The notes under the pieces are model-generated. The model ran no database searches and was not told the DNA's origin. It saw only the letters and a program-made list of their open reading frames with translations. Source: Paenibacillus rhizovicinus (lineage in GTDB: Bacteria > Bacillota > Bacilli > Paenibacillales > Paenibacillaceae). Taken from it: a DNA stretch of 64,000 nucleotides. The stretch lies in NCBI RefSeq assembly GCF_010365285.1, contig NZ_CP048286.1, positions 2,866,501 through 2,930,500 of the forward strand, given 5' to 3'. The translations under genes and the position numbers were made by a program. Numbering within the stretch: position 1 is the first letter of the stretch; each line of letters opens with the position of its first letter. Of this stretch, positions 1-9,203 are shown piece after piece.

Positions 1-1
1 C

Positions 2-1846
2 AAGGTCGCCCGCTTCCTCGGCACGAACAACATCGACAACGCGTCTCGCATTTGCCACTCGCCGTCCAAGACCGCGCTCAAGCGATCGGTCGGCATCGGC
101 GCTTCCAGCTGCAATTACAAGGATTGGATCGGCACCGACGTGCTCATCTTCTGGGGCAGCGTCGCCGCGAACAACCAGCCGGTCTCGACCAAATACATGT
201 ACGCCGCCAAGCGCAAAGGAACGCGCATCATCGTCATTAATCCTTACCGCGAGCCGGCGATGGACGGCTATTGGGTGCCCTCGATCGCCGAATCGGCGCT
301 GTTCGGCACGAAGATTGCCGACGACTTCTATCAGGTCAACATCGGCGGAGATATCGCCTTCATGCAAGGCGTCATGAAGCATTGGTTCGACATGGAAGAA
401 GCGCGGCCCGGCTCCGCGGTCGACCATGACTTCGTGCGCAAGCACGTCGATGGCTACGAGGCGCTGCGCGAGCATGTACGGCGCCAGGACTGGGCGCAAT
501 TGGAACGCTCCTCCGGCTTATCCCGCGCGCGAATGGCCGAATTCGCCGAGCTGCTGGCCGCTTCGAAGACCGGCGTCTTCGTCTGGAGCATGGGGCTGAC
601 GCAGCACCGCTTCGGCACGGACAACATTTCGCAGGTCGCCAACTTGGCCTTGCTGCGCGGATTTCTAGGCCGCGAGCATTGCGGCCTCATGCCGATTCGC
701 GGCCACAGCGGCGTGCAGGGCTCCGGCGAGATGGGGGCCGATCCGTTCAGCCTGCCCGGCGGCGAGTTCAAAGGCAGCGACATTCCGCGGATCGAGAGCG
801 TCTGGGGCTTCCCGCTGCCGAAATGGCAGGGCGACATCGTCGGCGTCACGCTGGAGAACGCGCAGCTGCCGGACACGCATGAGCGGAAGCTGAAGCTGTT
901 CTACACGTCCGGCGGCAATTTCCTGGAGACGATGCCGGATCCCGCCTTCGTCCGCGACTGCCTGGAAGCAATCGATATCCGCGTCCATCAGGATATCGTG
1001 CTGAATACGTCGACGCTCGCCGATGCGCGCGAAGCCGTAATCGTGCTGCCCGCCATGACCCGCTACGAACAGCCGGGCGGCGGCACCTCGACGTCGACGG
1101 AGCGAATGGTCTACTTCTCGCCGGAGATCGACGGTCCGCGCATTGAAGAGGCACGGGCGGAATGGCAGATCTACTGCGACCTGGCCGCGCGGGTTGATCC
1201 GAAACGCGCGAACCTCGTTGCGTTCCGGGACGCGCATGCGCTGCGTTCGGAAATCGCGCTCGCCGCGCCGAACTACGACGGCGTTCAATGGCTCAGAAAT
1301 AAAGGCGACGTGTTCCAATGGGGCGGCGCCTGGTTATGCGAAGGCGGCGTCTGCCCGACGAAGGACGGCCGCGGCCATCTGCTGCCGATCGAGCTGCCGG
1401 AGCTGCGCAAGCCGGAGGGGCACTTCTATATCACTTCGCGCCGCGGCAAGCAGTTCAACTCGATGATTTACAGCAGCACCGATCCGTTCAATGCCGCCGA
1501 CCGTTACGACGTGCTCATGCACCCGAACGACGGCGCGAAGCACGATATTCGGGAAGGCGATGCCGTCGTGCTCTACAACAGCTGCGGCACGTTCCACGGC
1601 AGGGCGAAATTCGCCTCGATCGCCGCCGGTAATTTGGAGCTGTACTGGCCGGAATGCAACGCGCTGCTGCCCAAGAAAGTCTACGAGCCCCATGCCGGCA
1701 TTCCGGAATACAATACGGCGGTCGTGTTGGAGCGCGCGGACACGTTCCATGCGCTCAAGGATACCCGCTATGTCGAGAAGCGCATCGCGGAGCTGGATCA
1801 TGAAATGGATGAACCGGATGACGAGGGACGGCATTCCGTGCGTTGA
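2..1846 (+). CDS. FdhF/YdeP-family molybdopterin oxidoreductase (5' end missing)
   Basis: Partial gene: the reading frame is open from base 2 without a start, so the N-terminus (normally with an iron-sulfur cluster region) lies outside the window; 614 residues are visible. The sequence reads N-N-I-D-N-A-S-R-I-C-H-S-P near the beginning; the Cys encoded at 53-55 sits where formate dehydrogenase-type enzymes place the Mo-ligating Cys or Sec. Later motifs such as I-R-G-H-S-G-V-Q-G and E-Q-P-G-G-G fit the FdhF/YdeP branch of the DMSO-reductase superfamily. The C-terminal ~130 residues look like the molybdopterin-dinucleotide binding domain. Family knowledge: cytoplasmic bis-MGD enzymes, substrate often unknown, and formate oxidation should not be assumed. 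The following fdhD supports a Mo-enzyme that needs sulfuration. Confidence 0.88.
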   Translation, partial: KVARFLGTNNIDNASRICHSPSKTALKRSVGIGASSCNYKDWIGTDVLIFWGSVAANNQPVSTKYMYAAKRKGTRIIVINPYREPAMDGYWVPSIAESALFGTKIADDFYQVNIGGDIAFMQGVMKHWFDMEEARPGSAVDHDFVRKHVDGYEALREHVRRQDWAQLERSSGLSRARMAEFAELLAASKTGVFVWSMGLTQHRFGTDNISQVANLALLRGFLGREHCGLMPIRGHSGVQGSGEMGADPFSLPGGEFKGSDIPRIESVWGFPLPKWQGDIVGVTLENAQLPDTHERKLKLFYTSGGNFLETMPDPAFVRDCLEAIDIRVHQDIVLNTSTLADAREAVIVLPAMTRYEQPGGGTSTSTERMVYFSPEIDGPRIEEARAEWQIYCDLAARVDPKRANLVAFRDAHALRSEIALAAPNYDGVQWLRNKGDVFQWGGAWLCEGGVCPTKDGRGHLLPIELPELRKPEGHFYITSRRGKQFNSMIYSSTDPFNAADRYDVLMHPNDGAKHDIREGDAVVLYNSCGTFHGRAKFASIAAGNLELYWPECNALLPKKVYEPHAGIPEYNTAVVLERADTFHALKDTRYVEKRIAELDHEMDEPDDEGRHSVR

Positions 1847-1958
1847 TAGGCGCTGATAGATTCCGGCCGCAGCGCTGCACTCCTGTCGACGGATCCTCAT
1901 TTATGCCGAACGTCCCTTTCGATAGACACATGATCTACAAGTAGGAGGAGATCACACT

Positions 1959-2750
1959 ATGCTGCCGCGCATCACGACAACCTGGCCCATCCGCAAATAC
2001 ACGGACGGCGCCGCCTCGCTGCGAGAGGACGACATCGCCTCGGAATATCCGCTCACCGTAGAGCTCGACGGCGAGGAGTTCGCGACGATCGTCTGCTCGC
2101 CGACGGATTTGAAGGAGCTCGCGATCGGTTTCCTGGCTTCGGAAGGCATCATCAGAGAAGCCGTGGATTTGAAGGAGCTGCGGATCGACGAGGAACGCGG
2201 TTACGTGTATGCCGAGCTGCACCGGCCGCAGTCAACGGGGAAGGACGATTATTCGAAGCGGTTCATCGGGTCCTGCTGCGGGAAGAGCCGCCAGTTTTAT
2301 TTTCGCAGCGACGCTCGCACGGCCCGGACGTCGATGAGCCGTCTAACGGTTTCGCCTGCGCAATGCATGGCGCTCATGCGGCTGCTGCAGCACAGCTCCG
2401 CCGAATTCCAACTGACGGGCGGCGTGCACAATGCCGCGCTCTGCACGCGGGATGCGCTGATCGCCGTTCGCACCGACATCGGCCGCCACAACGCGCTCGA
2501 CAAGCTGTTCGGCTATGCCCTGCAGCAGCGCCTGCCGGTGGCGGACAAAATCATCGCCTTCAGCGGACGCCTCTCCTCCGAGGTCGTGCTGAAAGCCGCC
2601 AAAATCGGCGTCGGCATCCTTCTCTCCAAGTCGGCGCCCACCGACCTGGCCTTGAAGCTCGCGGACGATCTCGGCATCACCTGCGTCGGTTTCATCCGCG
2701 GACGCGAAATGAACGTGTATACGCACGGGGAACGGATCGTGGAGCCGTAA
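1959..2750 (+). CDS. fdhD: Formate dehydrogenase accessory sulfurtransferase FdhD
   Basis: 263 residues, usual family length. FdhD moves sulfur from a cysteine desulfurase to the Mo-bisMGD cofactor, needed for activity of FdhF-type enzymes in the cytoplasm. Visible family motifs are G-S-C-C-G-K-S-R (the cysteine site), D-I-G-R-H-N-A-L-D-K, G-R-L-S-S-E-V-V-L-K, S-K-S-A-P-T-D-L-A and the C-terminal F-I-R-G-R-E-M-N-V-Y-T. A strong ribosome binding site AGGAGGAG at 1943-1950 precedes the ATG by 8 bases. It lies 112 bases after the oxidoreductase on the same strand, presumably one transcript; the client is most simply the neighbouring Mo-enzyme. Confidence 0.93.
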   Translation: MLPRITTTWPIRKYTDGAASLREDDIASEYPLTVELDGEEFATIVCSPTDLKELAIGFLASEGIIREAVDLKELRIDEERGYVYAELHRPQSTGKDDYSKRFIGSCCGKSRQFYFRSDARTARTSMSRLTVSPAQCMALMRLLQHSSAEFQLTGGVHNAALCTRDALIAVRTDIGRHNALDKLFGYALQQRLPVADKIIAFSGRLSSEVVLKAAKIGVGILLSKSAPTDLALKLADDLGITCVGFIRGREMNVYTHGERIVEP

Positions 2751-2808
2751 CTCGCCATTCGCATGAAATGTTTGCGAATACAATCCGATAACGAAGGAGT
2801 TCATGGCG

Positions 2809-3240
2809 GTGGACAAATTGGCATTGAAACGCGAGTTAGAAAGCAAGTATCCGCATGCGAAGGCGCGTCTGGCAAGAATCGAATGCGTCTACATCCCGGT
2901 TACGAACGCAGCGACGGCCAAAGCATTTTTCATGAAGCACGGCCTCATTACTTTGTCGCCTCAAGGGAATGTGAAACTCGCCTCCGGACAAGGCATCTTC
3001 TTCCTGGAGACGAAGGAGAAGCAGACATCCAATTTCGTGACGCATGATTGGGACGACAATAATGAAGAGCATGAGATGGAATCGGTCTGTTTCGAAGTGA
3101 CGCAGATTGATGAGCTATATGCGCAAATGAAGGCCGACGGTGCGGCGGTTTCGGAGCTGAAGGATAGCGGGGATTGCGGGCTGGGTTTCCATTTCCGTGA
3201 TCCGGACGGTAATAAATACATGGCTTGGCAGCAAGCGTAG
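2809..3240 (+). CDS. VOC-family (glyoxalase/bleomycin-resistance fold) protein
   Basis: About 143 residues with the beta-alpha-beta-beta-beta pattern of the vicinal oxygen chelate superfamily: an N-terminal half (R-I-E-C-V-Y-I-P-V) and a C-terminal half ending F-H-F-R-D-P-D-G-N-K-Y. The last motif is the usual end of a VOC module. Substrate and metal cannot be told. Start choice: GAAGGAG at 2793-2799 is only 3 bases from the ATG at 2803 but 9 bases from the in-frame GTG at 2809, so GTG is preferred. It follows fdhD by about 58 bases on the same strand and may share its transcript, without an obvious functional link. Confidence 0.8.
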   Translation: MDKLALKRELESKYPHAKARLARIECVYIPVTNAATAKAFFMKHGLITLSPQGNVKLASGQGIFFLETKEKQTSNFVTHDWDDNNEEHEMESVCFEVTQIDELYAQMKADGAAVSELKDSGDCGLGFHFRDPDGNKYMAWQQA

Positions 3241-3284
3241 GGCTGAGCCGTTCTGATTCTATTCAACCTATTGGCGGTGACTGA

Positions 3285-3728
3285 ATGATGCTCACAATCA
3301 GGCAAGCGACGCAGCATGATCTTCCGAAGGTGGTCGAATGTTCTCAATTATGGACCGCCGAGAATATCACCTACGGTCTCGGGCCTAACAGCGAGGAAGG
3401 CTTGCGTTCGTCGATCGGAGATTATTTCTGGATCGCCGAGGTCGATTCGGACGTGATCGGCTATATTACCGGCAGCGTGCATGAAAGCGAAGGACTGGCT
3501 GTCATCGCCGCCGGGGAGCGTTATCTGGAAATCGACGAGGTGTATGTGCATCCCGAGCATCGAAGCGGAACGATCGGCCATCAACTGGTCGACAGACTGC
3601 TGCAAACCGCCGAGGGGAACGGCATCAACCGTTCCATCGTGAATTCCGCGAGCAAGCAATGGCGCGAAATCGTCGGCTTCTACGAGAAGCACGGTTTTCA
3701 AATGTGGTTCGTTCAAATGTACCGTTAA
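3285..3728 (+). CDS. GNAT-family N-acetyltransferase
   Basis: 147 residues. The sequence begins L-T-I-R-Q-A-T and carries the GNAT core strand L-E-I-D-E-V-Y-V-H-P-E-H-R followed by G-T-I-G-H-Q-L, the acetyl-CoA pyrophosphate loop (motif A), and a C-terminal F-Y-E-K-H-G-F motif B. It would transfer an acetyl group from acetyl-CoA to an unknown amine. Two adjacent ATG codons (3285 and 3288) are possible starts, with GGCGGTGA upstream as a modest ribosome binding site. It lies 44 bases after the VOC gene and is convergent with the response regulator. Confidence 0.85.
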   Translation: MMLTIRQATQHDLPKVVECSQLWTAENITYGLGPNSEEGLRSSIGDYFWIAEVDSDVIGYITGSVHESEGLAVIAAGERYLEIDEVYVHPEHRSGTIGHQLVDRLLQTAEGNGINRSIVNSASKQWREIVGFYEKHGFQMWFVQMYR

Positions 3729-3873
3729 CGAAGCAATCGCACGCCGCCATATCCTGCCGGCCCGGCAGCTATTCAGGCTCGTGCGACGGATGCACGGACT
3801 ACACGATGCCGAGCCGGCATATTCCCGCCTGTCCGCTTCCTCCGCCGTAGTCGACAAGTCGACACCTCAAGCC

Positions 3874-5511
3874 TTACTTCTGCCCCGCCCTGTCCCGGTA
3901 TTCCTGCGGCGTCATGTTCGAATACGCCTTGAACAGCTTGATGAAATGCGGAACCGCCTGATAGCCGACGATTTGCGCAATCTCGTAAATTTTATTGTCG
4001 CTGTTGCACAGCAGGTACGTTGCCAGCTCCATTCGGCGGCGCAAAATATAATCGCTCAGGTTGCTGCCCGTCTCCGCCCGGTACGCTCGGGACAAATACG
4101 CCGGATGCAAGCCGACATGCGCCGCAAGCGTCTGCAGCGACAGCCCCGTATTCATGTTATGCTCCACGTATTCATGGACCTTGTCGATCAATCCCATCTT
4201 CTGCTTCTCGGCCCGCTCGTGAAACAAGCCCCGTATGCTTTCGAAAATGAAGAACGCCCACCGCTCGAGCTGCTTTAACGACGGCGCGGCCGGCATCAGT
4301 CCCAACGAGGAGCCGCCAAGCTCGCTTAGCAGCTTCCCTTTCTTATGCGCCATGTACTGGTAAGCATTCGCGATGGCGAAATAGGCTTCGTTGGCATATT
4401 CCGGCGGATAATGCACGCTCTTCAGTTCATTGAAGATTTCGTTCAGCTTCTTCTCCGCGCCGTCCCAATTGCCCGTATCCAGCAGGTGAAGCAGCAATGG
4501 CGGCCGATACAAGGATGTCATCGTGCCAATAACCACTTGGCTGGGGCTCTCGATGACGCGCAGGAAGGCGCTGTCCCGGCCGTCGTCGATTTGCCGGATG
4601 CCGTTCACGAGCTTGCGGTATAAATCCTGGAGGCCTTCGGGGAAAATCGCCCCGTTGCTGCCAAGAACGATCGACATGCTGTTGTTCAGCAACGATTCGG
4701 CTTTCTTCTTCAGCGTCGCGGCCAGCTTATCGAGCGCATAGCGATCGAGCGCCGAACCCGTCTCCAATGGCTCGCTCCCTTTCACGACCGGCGAAGCCAC
4801 GAAGACGAGGTATTCGTTGTGATCCCGGCAGAACCAGAGATGAAAGGCCTCTTGGAATACTTCCTCCGCCATATTCGTGACGGCGTATTCGATCAGGTCC
4901 CGATCGGCATTCACGTATTCCTGCAGCCTTCCCTCCAGCCGCACGATGAACATGCCTGCCTCGCGGTTCGCCGAGAAAGGCAAATTGAGCAGAAACAGCT
5001 TCCGCTCCAGCTCCGAATACGGAACTCGGTCGCCGCCGAGCAGCCGAACCAACAGCTCGTTGCGCAATGCGGGCAGATTTTCACGAAACGCATACACGTC
5101 GCGCTGCTGCTGCTTACGCTGCTGCATTTCGCCAGCGATCTCTCCAAGCAACTTGCCGAGCATTTCCTGCAGCTGCACCGGATTAACCGGCTTCATCAGA
5201 TAGCCCGACGTATTGTAGGGAACGACGCTTTGGGCGTATTCAAAATCCGCATAGCCGGACAGCACGATGATTTTGACCTTGCGGTCCTTCTCGCGAATCT
5301 GCCGAATAAGCTCAATCCCGTTCATCTCCGGCATCCGGATATCGGTAATGACAATATGGATGGTACGTTCTTGAAAGACTTTCAACGCTTCTTCGCCCGA
5401 ATACGTCTTATGAATATGCGCAAAACCGAGATCGCCTTGCGCAATGGTTACGGCTATGCTTTCAACCTGGGAAGGCGTGTCGTCCACAATTAGTACTTCA
5501 AAGATCGGAAT
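3874..5511 (-). CDS. YesN-type response regulator, REC plus AraC HTH, probable ATT start
   Basis: About 545 residues. N-terminal receiver domain: I-V-D-D acidic pair, phospho-acceptor Asp in V-I-T-D-I-R-M-P-E-M-N-G (about residue 57), L-S-G-Y switch region, and Lys in Y-L-M-K-P-V. A long middle linker follows, then a C-terminal AraC double helix-turn-helix of about 100 residues. Family role: activates the adjacent sugar-importer operon when phosphorylated by the YesM-type kinase. Start: an in-frame TAA stands at 5524-5526 and there is no ATG, GTG or TTG before the GTG at 5487, which would delete beta strand 1. An ATT at 5509-5511 has AAAGGA 8 bases upstream and restores the normal N-terminus M-P-I-F-E-V-L-I-V-D-D. 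It overlaps the kinase stop. Confidence 0.88.
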   Translation of the reverse strand: MPIFEVLIVDDTPSQVESIAVTIAQGDLGFAHIHKTYSGEEALKVFQERTIHIVITDIRMPEMNGIELIRQIREKDRKVKIIVLSGYADFEYAQSVVPYNTSGYLMKPVNPVQLQEMLGKLLGEIAGEMQQRKQQQRDVYAFRENLPALRNELLVRLLGGDRVPYSELERKLFLLNLPFSANREAGMFIVRLEGRLQEYVNADRDLIEYAVTNMAEEVFQEAFHLWFCRDHNEYLVFVASPVVKGSEPLETGSALDRYALDKLAATLKKKAESLLNNSMSIVLGSNGAIFPEGLQDLYRKLVNGIRQIDDGRDSAFLRVIESPSQVVIGTMTSLYRPPLLLHLLDTGNWDGAEKKLNEIFNELKSVHYPPEYANEAYFAIANAYQYMAHKKGKLLSELGGSSLGLMPAAPSLKQLERWAFFIFESIRGLFHERAEKQKMGLIDKVHEYVEHNMNTGLSLQTLAAHVGLHPAYLSRAYRAETGSNLSDYILRRRMELATYLLCNSDNKIYEIAQIVGYQAVPHFIKLFKAYSNMTPQEYRDRAGQK

Positions 5512-7291
5512 CGCCCCCGTCCTTTATGATCAATCCTACGCAGAGCCCGCCCATGGAGGAAGGCGCAACCAACAGTCCCGATGATTCGCCGAAATAATGC
5601 CGCAGACGCTGATGGACGTTCCGCAACCCGATGCTGTGGCTTGAACTGGTCTGCTGCTGCAACGATTGCCTCAACGCGATTAGTCCATCCTCTTGCATGC
5701 CGATTCCGTTGTCTTCGACGATCAGTTCATAGCCGTCTTCCGTCCGGCCGCCTCTAATAAGGATCTGGAATTTGCCTTTCCTGCCCTCCATGCCGTGCAC
5801 GATCGCATTCTCGACAAGCGGCTGCAGCAGGAGCCGCGGCAGAAGCAGCGACATCAGGCCTTCATCGATTTCTTCGGCGTATTCCAGCCGCTCCGACTGC
5901 ATCCGATGAATTTCCAAGTAATTGCGAATCAAATCCATTTCGTCGGCCAGGAACGTCAATTGCTGCTCCGTTCGGGTCGTATACCGATAATATTGGCTCA
6001 GATGCTGCGTGAAAGCTACGATAGCCTTCGTCCGTTCGAGCTGCGCCATGCTTTGAATATAGGCAAAATTATTGTACAGGAAATGAGGATTGATCTGCGC
6101 CTGCAGATGCTTGAGCGACGACTCTTGTGCACGAAGCTGCTCGATATACACCTTATCGATAAGCTCCTGGATATCCGTAGACATCATATTGAATTGCTCG
6201 ATCAGATAGCGGAATTCATTGCTTGGCCAATGCGCGATGCGATACCCGTAGTCGCCCCGCCGAAGCGACTTGACCGCGCGGATCAATTCATAGATCGGCT
6301 TCTGCACGTGGCGGTACAGCAAGGCTACGGATGAAACGCCCATCAGCAATAACATCAAGCTCGCTCCGTAAAAGATCAGCTTGCTTTGGTCAATCGGCTT
6401 AAGCACCTGAGTCATCGGCACGAAATCGACCAAATACCACCCCAGAGCAGCTGAGGCGGCATAATTGACGAGATATTGTTCATTCTTGTACGAAATCTTG
6501 ATCGAGCCTTCATTGCCGGGATTATGCGGGATAACGGCCGCAAAGCTCTTGGACATATCGTCGATCTGCTCGCGTTCCGAGTCCGAAGAGCGGATCGGCT
6601 CGTAAAGCGGGTTATACAGAAACGGCTGGCCGGCGCTGCCCTGCTTCAATCGATCCAGCATTTGGACCAAATTTTCTGCCGAGAACGTTATTTCCACATA
6701 CAAGCTCGGATTCTCCGGCATCTTCTTCGGATCGAACGGCATGATGAGCTGACGCAGAAACGCCTGCTCCGTTCCCCGTTCCGTCGTAATGAGACGATAA
6801 TCCCAACGATCCTGAACCGGATTGCGGAAATATTCCGCGTTGTACTGCTGCTTCCAGTTCGTCGAAACGACGACCCCCGAAGGCGGAGAATAAACCGTCA
6901 GCTTGTTGCTCCATTCAAACGTGGAAGACTGCAAATCCAGCTTCTCTTGTACTTGCTTCTTGGCTTGCAGCCAAGAGTAGACGGGATCGGAAGACGACCG
7001 AAACTGAAGCTGCACAACATCCGGATCTTTCGCGATGACGTAGCCGGCCTTCCAGAGCCTGTCCGCTTCCGCGTCCATTTGTCCGACGAACAAACGAAGA
7101 CGGTTCAAGTTGACCTGGAGCAGTTCCTTCTCGACGACATCGGTACTGATCTTATTCGAATAATTGAACATCAATACGATAGGAATGAGCATAAGCACGA
7201 TGACGATCATGATCTTGGTGAATATGTTCATTCTACGGCCCGTAAGCCGATTGAGCTTCAGAAAATCCAGCACGTGCATCCATCCCGTCAT
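5498..7291 (-). CDS. YesM-type membrane sensor histidine kinase
   Basis: 597 residues. Two membrane segments (about 24-42 and 303-325) flank a ~260-residue extracellular sensing domain (dCache-like by position). A HAMP linker (about 326-378) is followed by the His_kinase motif Q-I-N-P-H-F-L-Y-N with His403, then an ATPase domain with N box around Asn495 and G box D-N-G-I-G at 527-531. Family knowledge: LytS/YesM-like kinases sense sugars or the sugar-loaded binding protein and phosphorylate a YesN regulator. The gene ends inside the first codons of the regulator and starts 18 bases after the permease, so all five genes form one operon. The exact start is uncertain; Met5 and Met21 are alternatives. 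Confidence 0.92.
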   Translation of the reverse strand: MTGWMHVLDFLKLNRLTGRRMNIFTKIMIVIVLMLIPIVLMFNYSNKISTDVVEKELLQVNLNRLRLFVGQMDAEADRLWKAGYVIAKDPDVVQLQFRSSSDPVYSWLQAKKQVQEKLDLQSSTFEWSNKLTVYSPPSGVVVSTNWKQQYNAEYFRNPVQDRWDYRLITTERGTEQAFLRQLIMPFDPKKMPENPSLYVEITFSAENLVQMLDRLKQGSAGQPFLYNPLYEPIRSSDSEREQIDDMSKSFAAVIPHNPGNEGSIKISYKNEQYLVNYAASAALGWYLVDFVPMTQVLKPIDQSKLIFYGASLMLLLMGVSSVALLYRHVQKPIYELIRAVKSLRRGDYGYRIAHWPSNEFRYLIEQFNMMSTDIQELIDKVYIEQLRAQESSLKHLQAQINPHFLYNNFAYIQSMAQLERTKAIVAFTQHLSQYYRYTTRTEQQLTFLADEMDLIRNYLEIHRMQSERLEYAEEIDEGLMSLLLPRLLLQPLVENAIVHGMEGRKGKFQILIRGGRTEDGYELIVEDNGIGMQEDGLIALRQSLQQQTSSSHSIGLRNVHQRLRHYFGESSGLLVAPSSMGGLCVGLIIKDGGDSDL

Positions 7292-7309
7292 TCCAGTTAT
7301 CTCATTAGG

Positions 7310-8188
7310 TTACGACTTCACGGAGCCAAGCACAATGCCTTTGACGAAATATTTCTGCAAGAACGGATAGACCAACAGGATCGGCAAGGCGCCGATGAAG
7401 ATTTGCGAGTCTTTCACCGTGCGACTCGAGAAGTTCTGTACCTGATCGGCAGATACGCCGACACGGGACAGGTTGTCGCTCACGATCATCGAATGCAAGA
7501 AGGTCGCCAGCGGATAGCCGGACGGCTTGGAGATATAAATCATCCCGTCAAACCAGGAATTCCAGCTTCCTACCATGCAGAAGAGCGACAAGGTCGCGAT
7601 GGATGGCAACGATACAGGCAAATAAACGCTCCACAATACTCTTAGATGACCGGCGCCATCGATTAAAGCGGCTTCTTCCAGTTCCGGTGGAAGCGAGCGG
7701 AAGAAGTTCAGCATCAGGATCATATTCCAGACGCTGACCGCGCCTGGCAGTATAAGCGCCCACATCGTATCGATCATATGGAGCTTGCTGACGACGATGT
7801 AGCCCGGAATCAAACCGCCGGAGAACAGCATCGTGAAGACGAAAATCCACGTATACAGCTGCCGTCCGGGAAAGCGGATGCTCGACTTCGACAAGCTGTA
7901 AGCCGCCATTGTAACAACGGCCATCGAGACGATCGTCGAGAGAACCGTCCGTTCCACGCCGATCCACATCGCTCTCAGAAAATCGTGGTTGCCAAGCGTA
8001 TTGCTATAGGCGTCCGCAGTAAAGCCAACTGGCCAGAAATTAACGATGTTCGCCGTAGCTGCGGCTCGCGAGCTGAACGAGACGGCAAGGACATGAATCA
8101 AAGGAAGGATACAGAGCAAACCTAGTAAAGCCAGAAAGATCGTATTAGTAACTGTAAAAACAGCGTAACTTCGAGAACGGTAGCGCAT
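7310..8188 (-). CDS. Carbohydrate ABC transporter permease (LplC/YtcP type)
   Basis: 292 residues, six predicted membrane helices, with the cytoplasmic EAA loop E-E-A-A-L-I-D-G-A-G that docks the ATPase. The long insertion with S-K-P-S-G-Y-P-L near the C-terminus and the end G-I-V-L-G-S-V-K-S are typical of the LplC/YtcP subfamily for complex oligosaccharides or aldouronates. AAGGAGGG precedes the ATG at a good distance. It lies 12 bases after the partner permease. No ATPase is encoded nearby, so it likely borrows a shared MsmX-type ATPase, as known for this family in Bacilli. Confidence 0.92.
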   Translation of the reverse strand: MRYRSRSYAVFTVTNTIFLALLGLLCILPLIHVLAVSFSSRAAATANIVNFWPVGFTADAYSNTLGNHDFLRAMWIGVERTVLSTIVSMAVVTMAAYSLSKSSIRFPGRQLYTWIFVFTMLFSGGLIPGYIVVSKLHMIDTMWALILPGAVSVWNMILMLNFFRSLPPELEEAALIDGAGHLRVLWSVYLPVSLPSIATLSLFCMVGSWNSWFDGMIYISKPSGYPLATFLHSMIVSDNLSRVGVSADQVQNFSSRTVKDSQIFIGALPILLVYPFLQKYFVKGIVLGSVKS

Positions 8189-8200
8189 GAGAGGCCCTCC

Positions 8201-9097
8201 TTAGAAAATCCGGTAGTTGGCTAGTTTGTACGCCAATCTGTAGCTGATCAAGATCATAATGAATCCGACTGCCGATTTAAACAGACCGACCGCCGTACCG
8301 AAACTGAATTTGCCGCTCATCAAGCCTTCGCGATAGACAAACGTATCGAGAATATCGCCATGCGAGTAAACAAGCGGGTTGTACAAATTCAAAATCTGAT
8401 CTTGACCGCCATCGAGTACCCGGCCAAGCGACAATGTAGCAACAACGATGACAATTGGCAGAATGAGCGGAAGCGTTATATTAACGACTTGCTGCCAGCG
8501 AGTTGCCCCATCGATTTCCGCCGCTTCGTACAAAGAGGGGTCGATGCCTACCAAGGTGGCCAAGAAGATGATGGCAGAAAATCCAAATTCTTTCCAAATA
8601 TCACTGACGATGACCGTAAAGCGGAACCACTGGCCATCACCTAAGAAGAAAATGCTCTTCATTCCAAGCACATTAAGAAAGCGATTGACGATACCGCCTT
8701 CTGTCGACAGAAGGTCGATCAAGATACCGCCGAGAATAACCCAAGACAAGAAATGGGGCAAATAGACAAGCGTTTGCACGACGCGTTTGAAATACGTGTT
8801 GACGACTTCGTTCAGAAGCAACGCAAATATGACAGGAATGACCAAATTGAAGACCAGCTTCAATGAAGCGATAATCAGTGTATTGATAATAACTTGCTTG
8901 CTGTCCGGATATTCGAAGATCGTCCGGAAATGCTCAAATCCGACCCACGGCGAACCTTTAATGCCGAGCCAAGGCTGATAATCTTCGAAGGCAATTGCAG
9001 CACCGAATAACGGAATGTACGCGAAAATGATGACTAATACTAATGCAGGCAACAGAAGCAAATGAAACGGCCAGGTCTTTCTCCAATATGAAGCCAC
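8201..9097 (-). CDS. Carbohydrate ABC transporter permease (LplB/YteP type)
   Basis: 298 residues with six membrane helices. EAA loop Y-E-A-A-E-I-D-G-A-T lies in the last third, and the sequence ends Y-K-L-A-N-Y-R-I-F, a common LplB ending. Start is GTG at 9097, chosen because GGAAGG lies 7 bases upstream. It is the inner-membrane partner of the LplC-type permease. The 106-base gap to the upstream binding-protein gene contains a hairpin (see 9117-9164). Substrate is unknown; relatives take up oligosaccharides from plant polysaccharides. Confidence 0.92.
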   Translation of the reverse strand: MASYWRKTWPFHLLLLPALVLVIIFAYIPLFGAAIAFEDYQPWLGIKGSPWVGFEHFRTIFEYPDSKQVIINTLIIASLKLVFNLVIPVIFALLLNEVVNTYFKRVVQTLVYLPHFLSWVILGGILIDLLSTEGGIVNRFLNVLGMKSIFFLGDGQWFRFTVIVSDIWKEFGFSAIIFLATLVGIDPSLYEAAEIDGATRWQQVVNITLPLILPIVIVVATLSLGRVLDGGQDQILNLYNPLVYSHGDILDTFVYREGLMSGKFSFGTAVGLFKSAVGFIMILISYRLAYKLANYRIF

Positions 9098-9116
9098 GCT
9101 GCATCCTTCCTTTCTA

Positions 9117-9164
9117 TGGAAAACGGGAGATCGGCGACAGCTTGCGGCAGCCTGATCCCCCGTT
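9117..9164 (-). terminator. Intercistronic hairpin after the binding-protein gene
   Basis: On the minus strand an AACGGG...GATC arm pairs with GATC..CCCGTT and is followed by TTTTCC. It lies between the binding-protein stop and the first permease. It may be a partial terminator or mRNA stabiliser giving more binding protein than permease. Confidence 0.5.
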
Positions 9165-9203
9165 ATTGAATCTCAAACCATTTATTCCGTAGACGTTCAG
9201 TCC

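Noticed and set aside
665..1318. 217-residue minus-strand frame inside the oxidoreductase gene
   Set aside because: Low-complexity Arg-rich shadow of a conserved Mo-enzyme frame on the plus strand.
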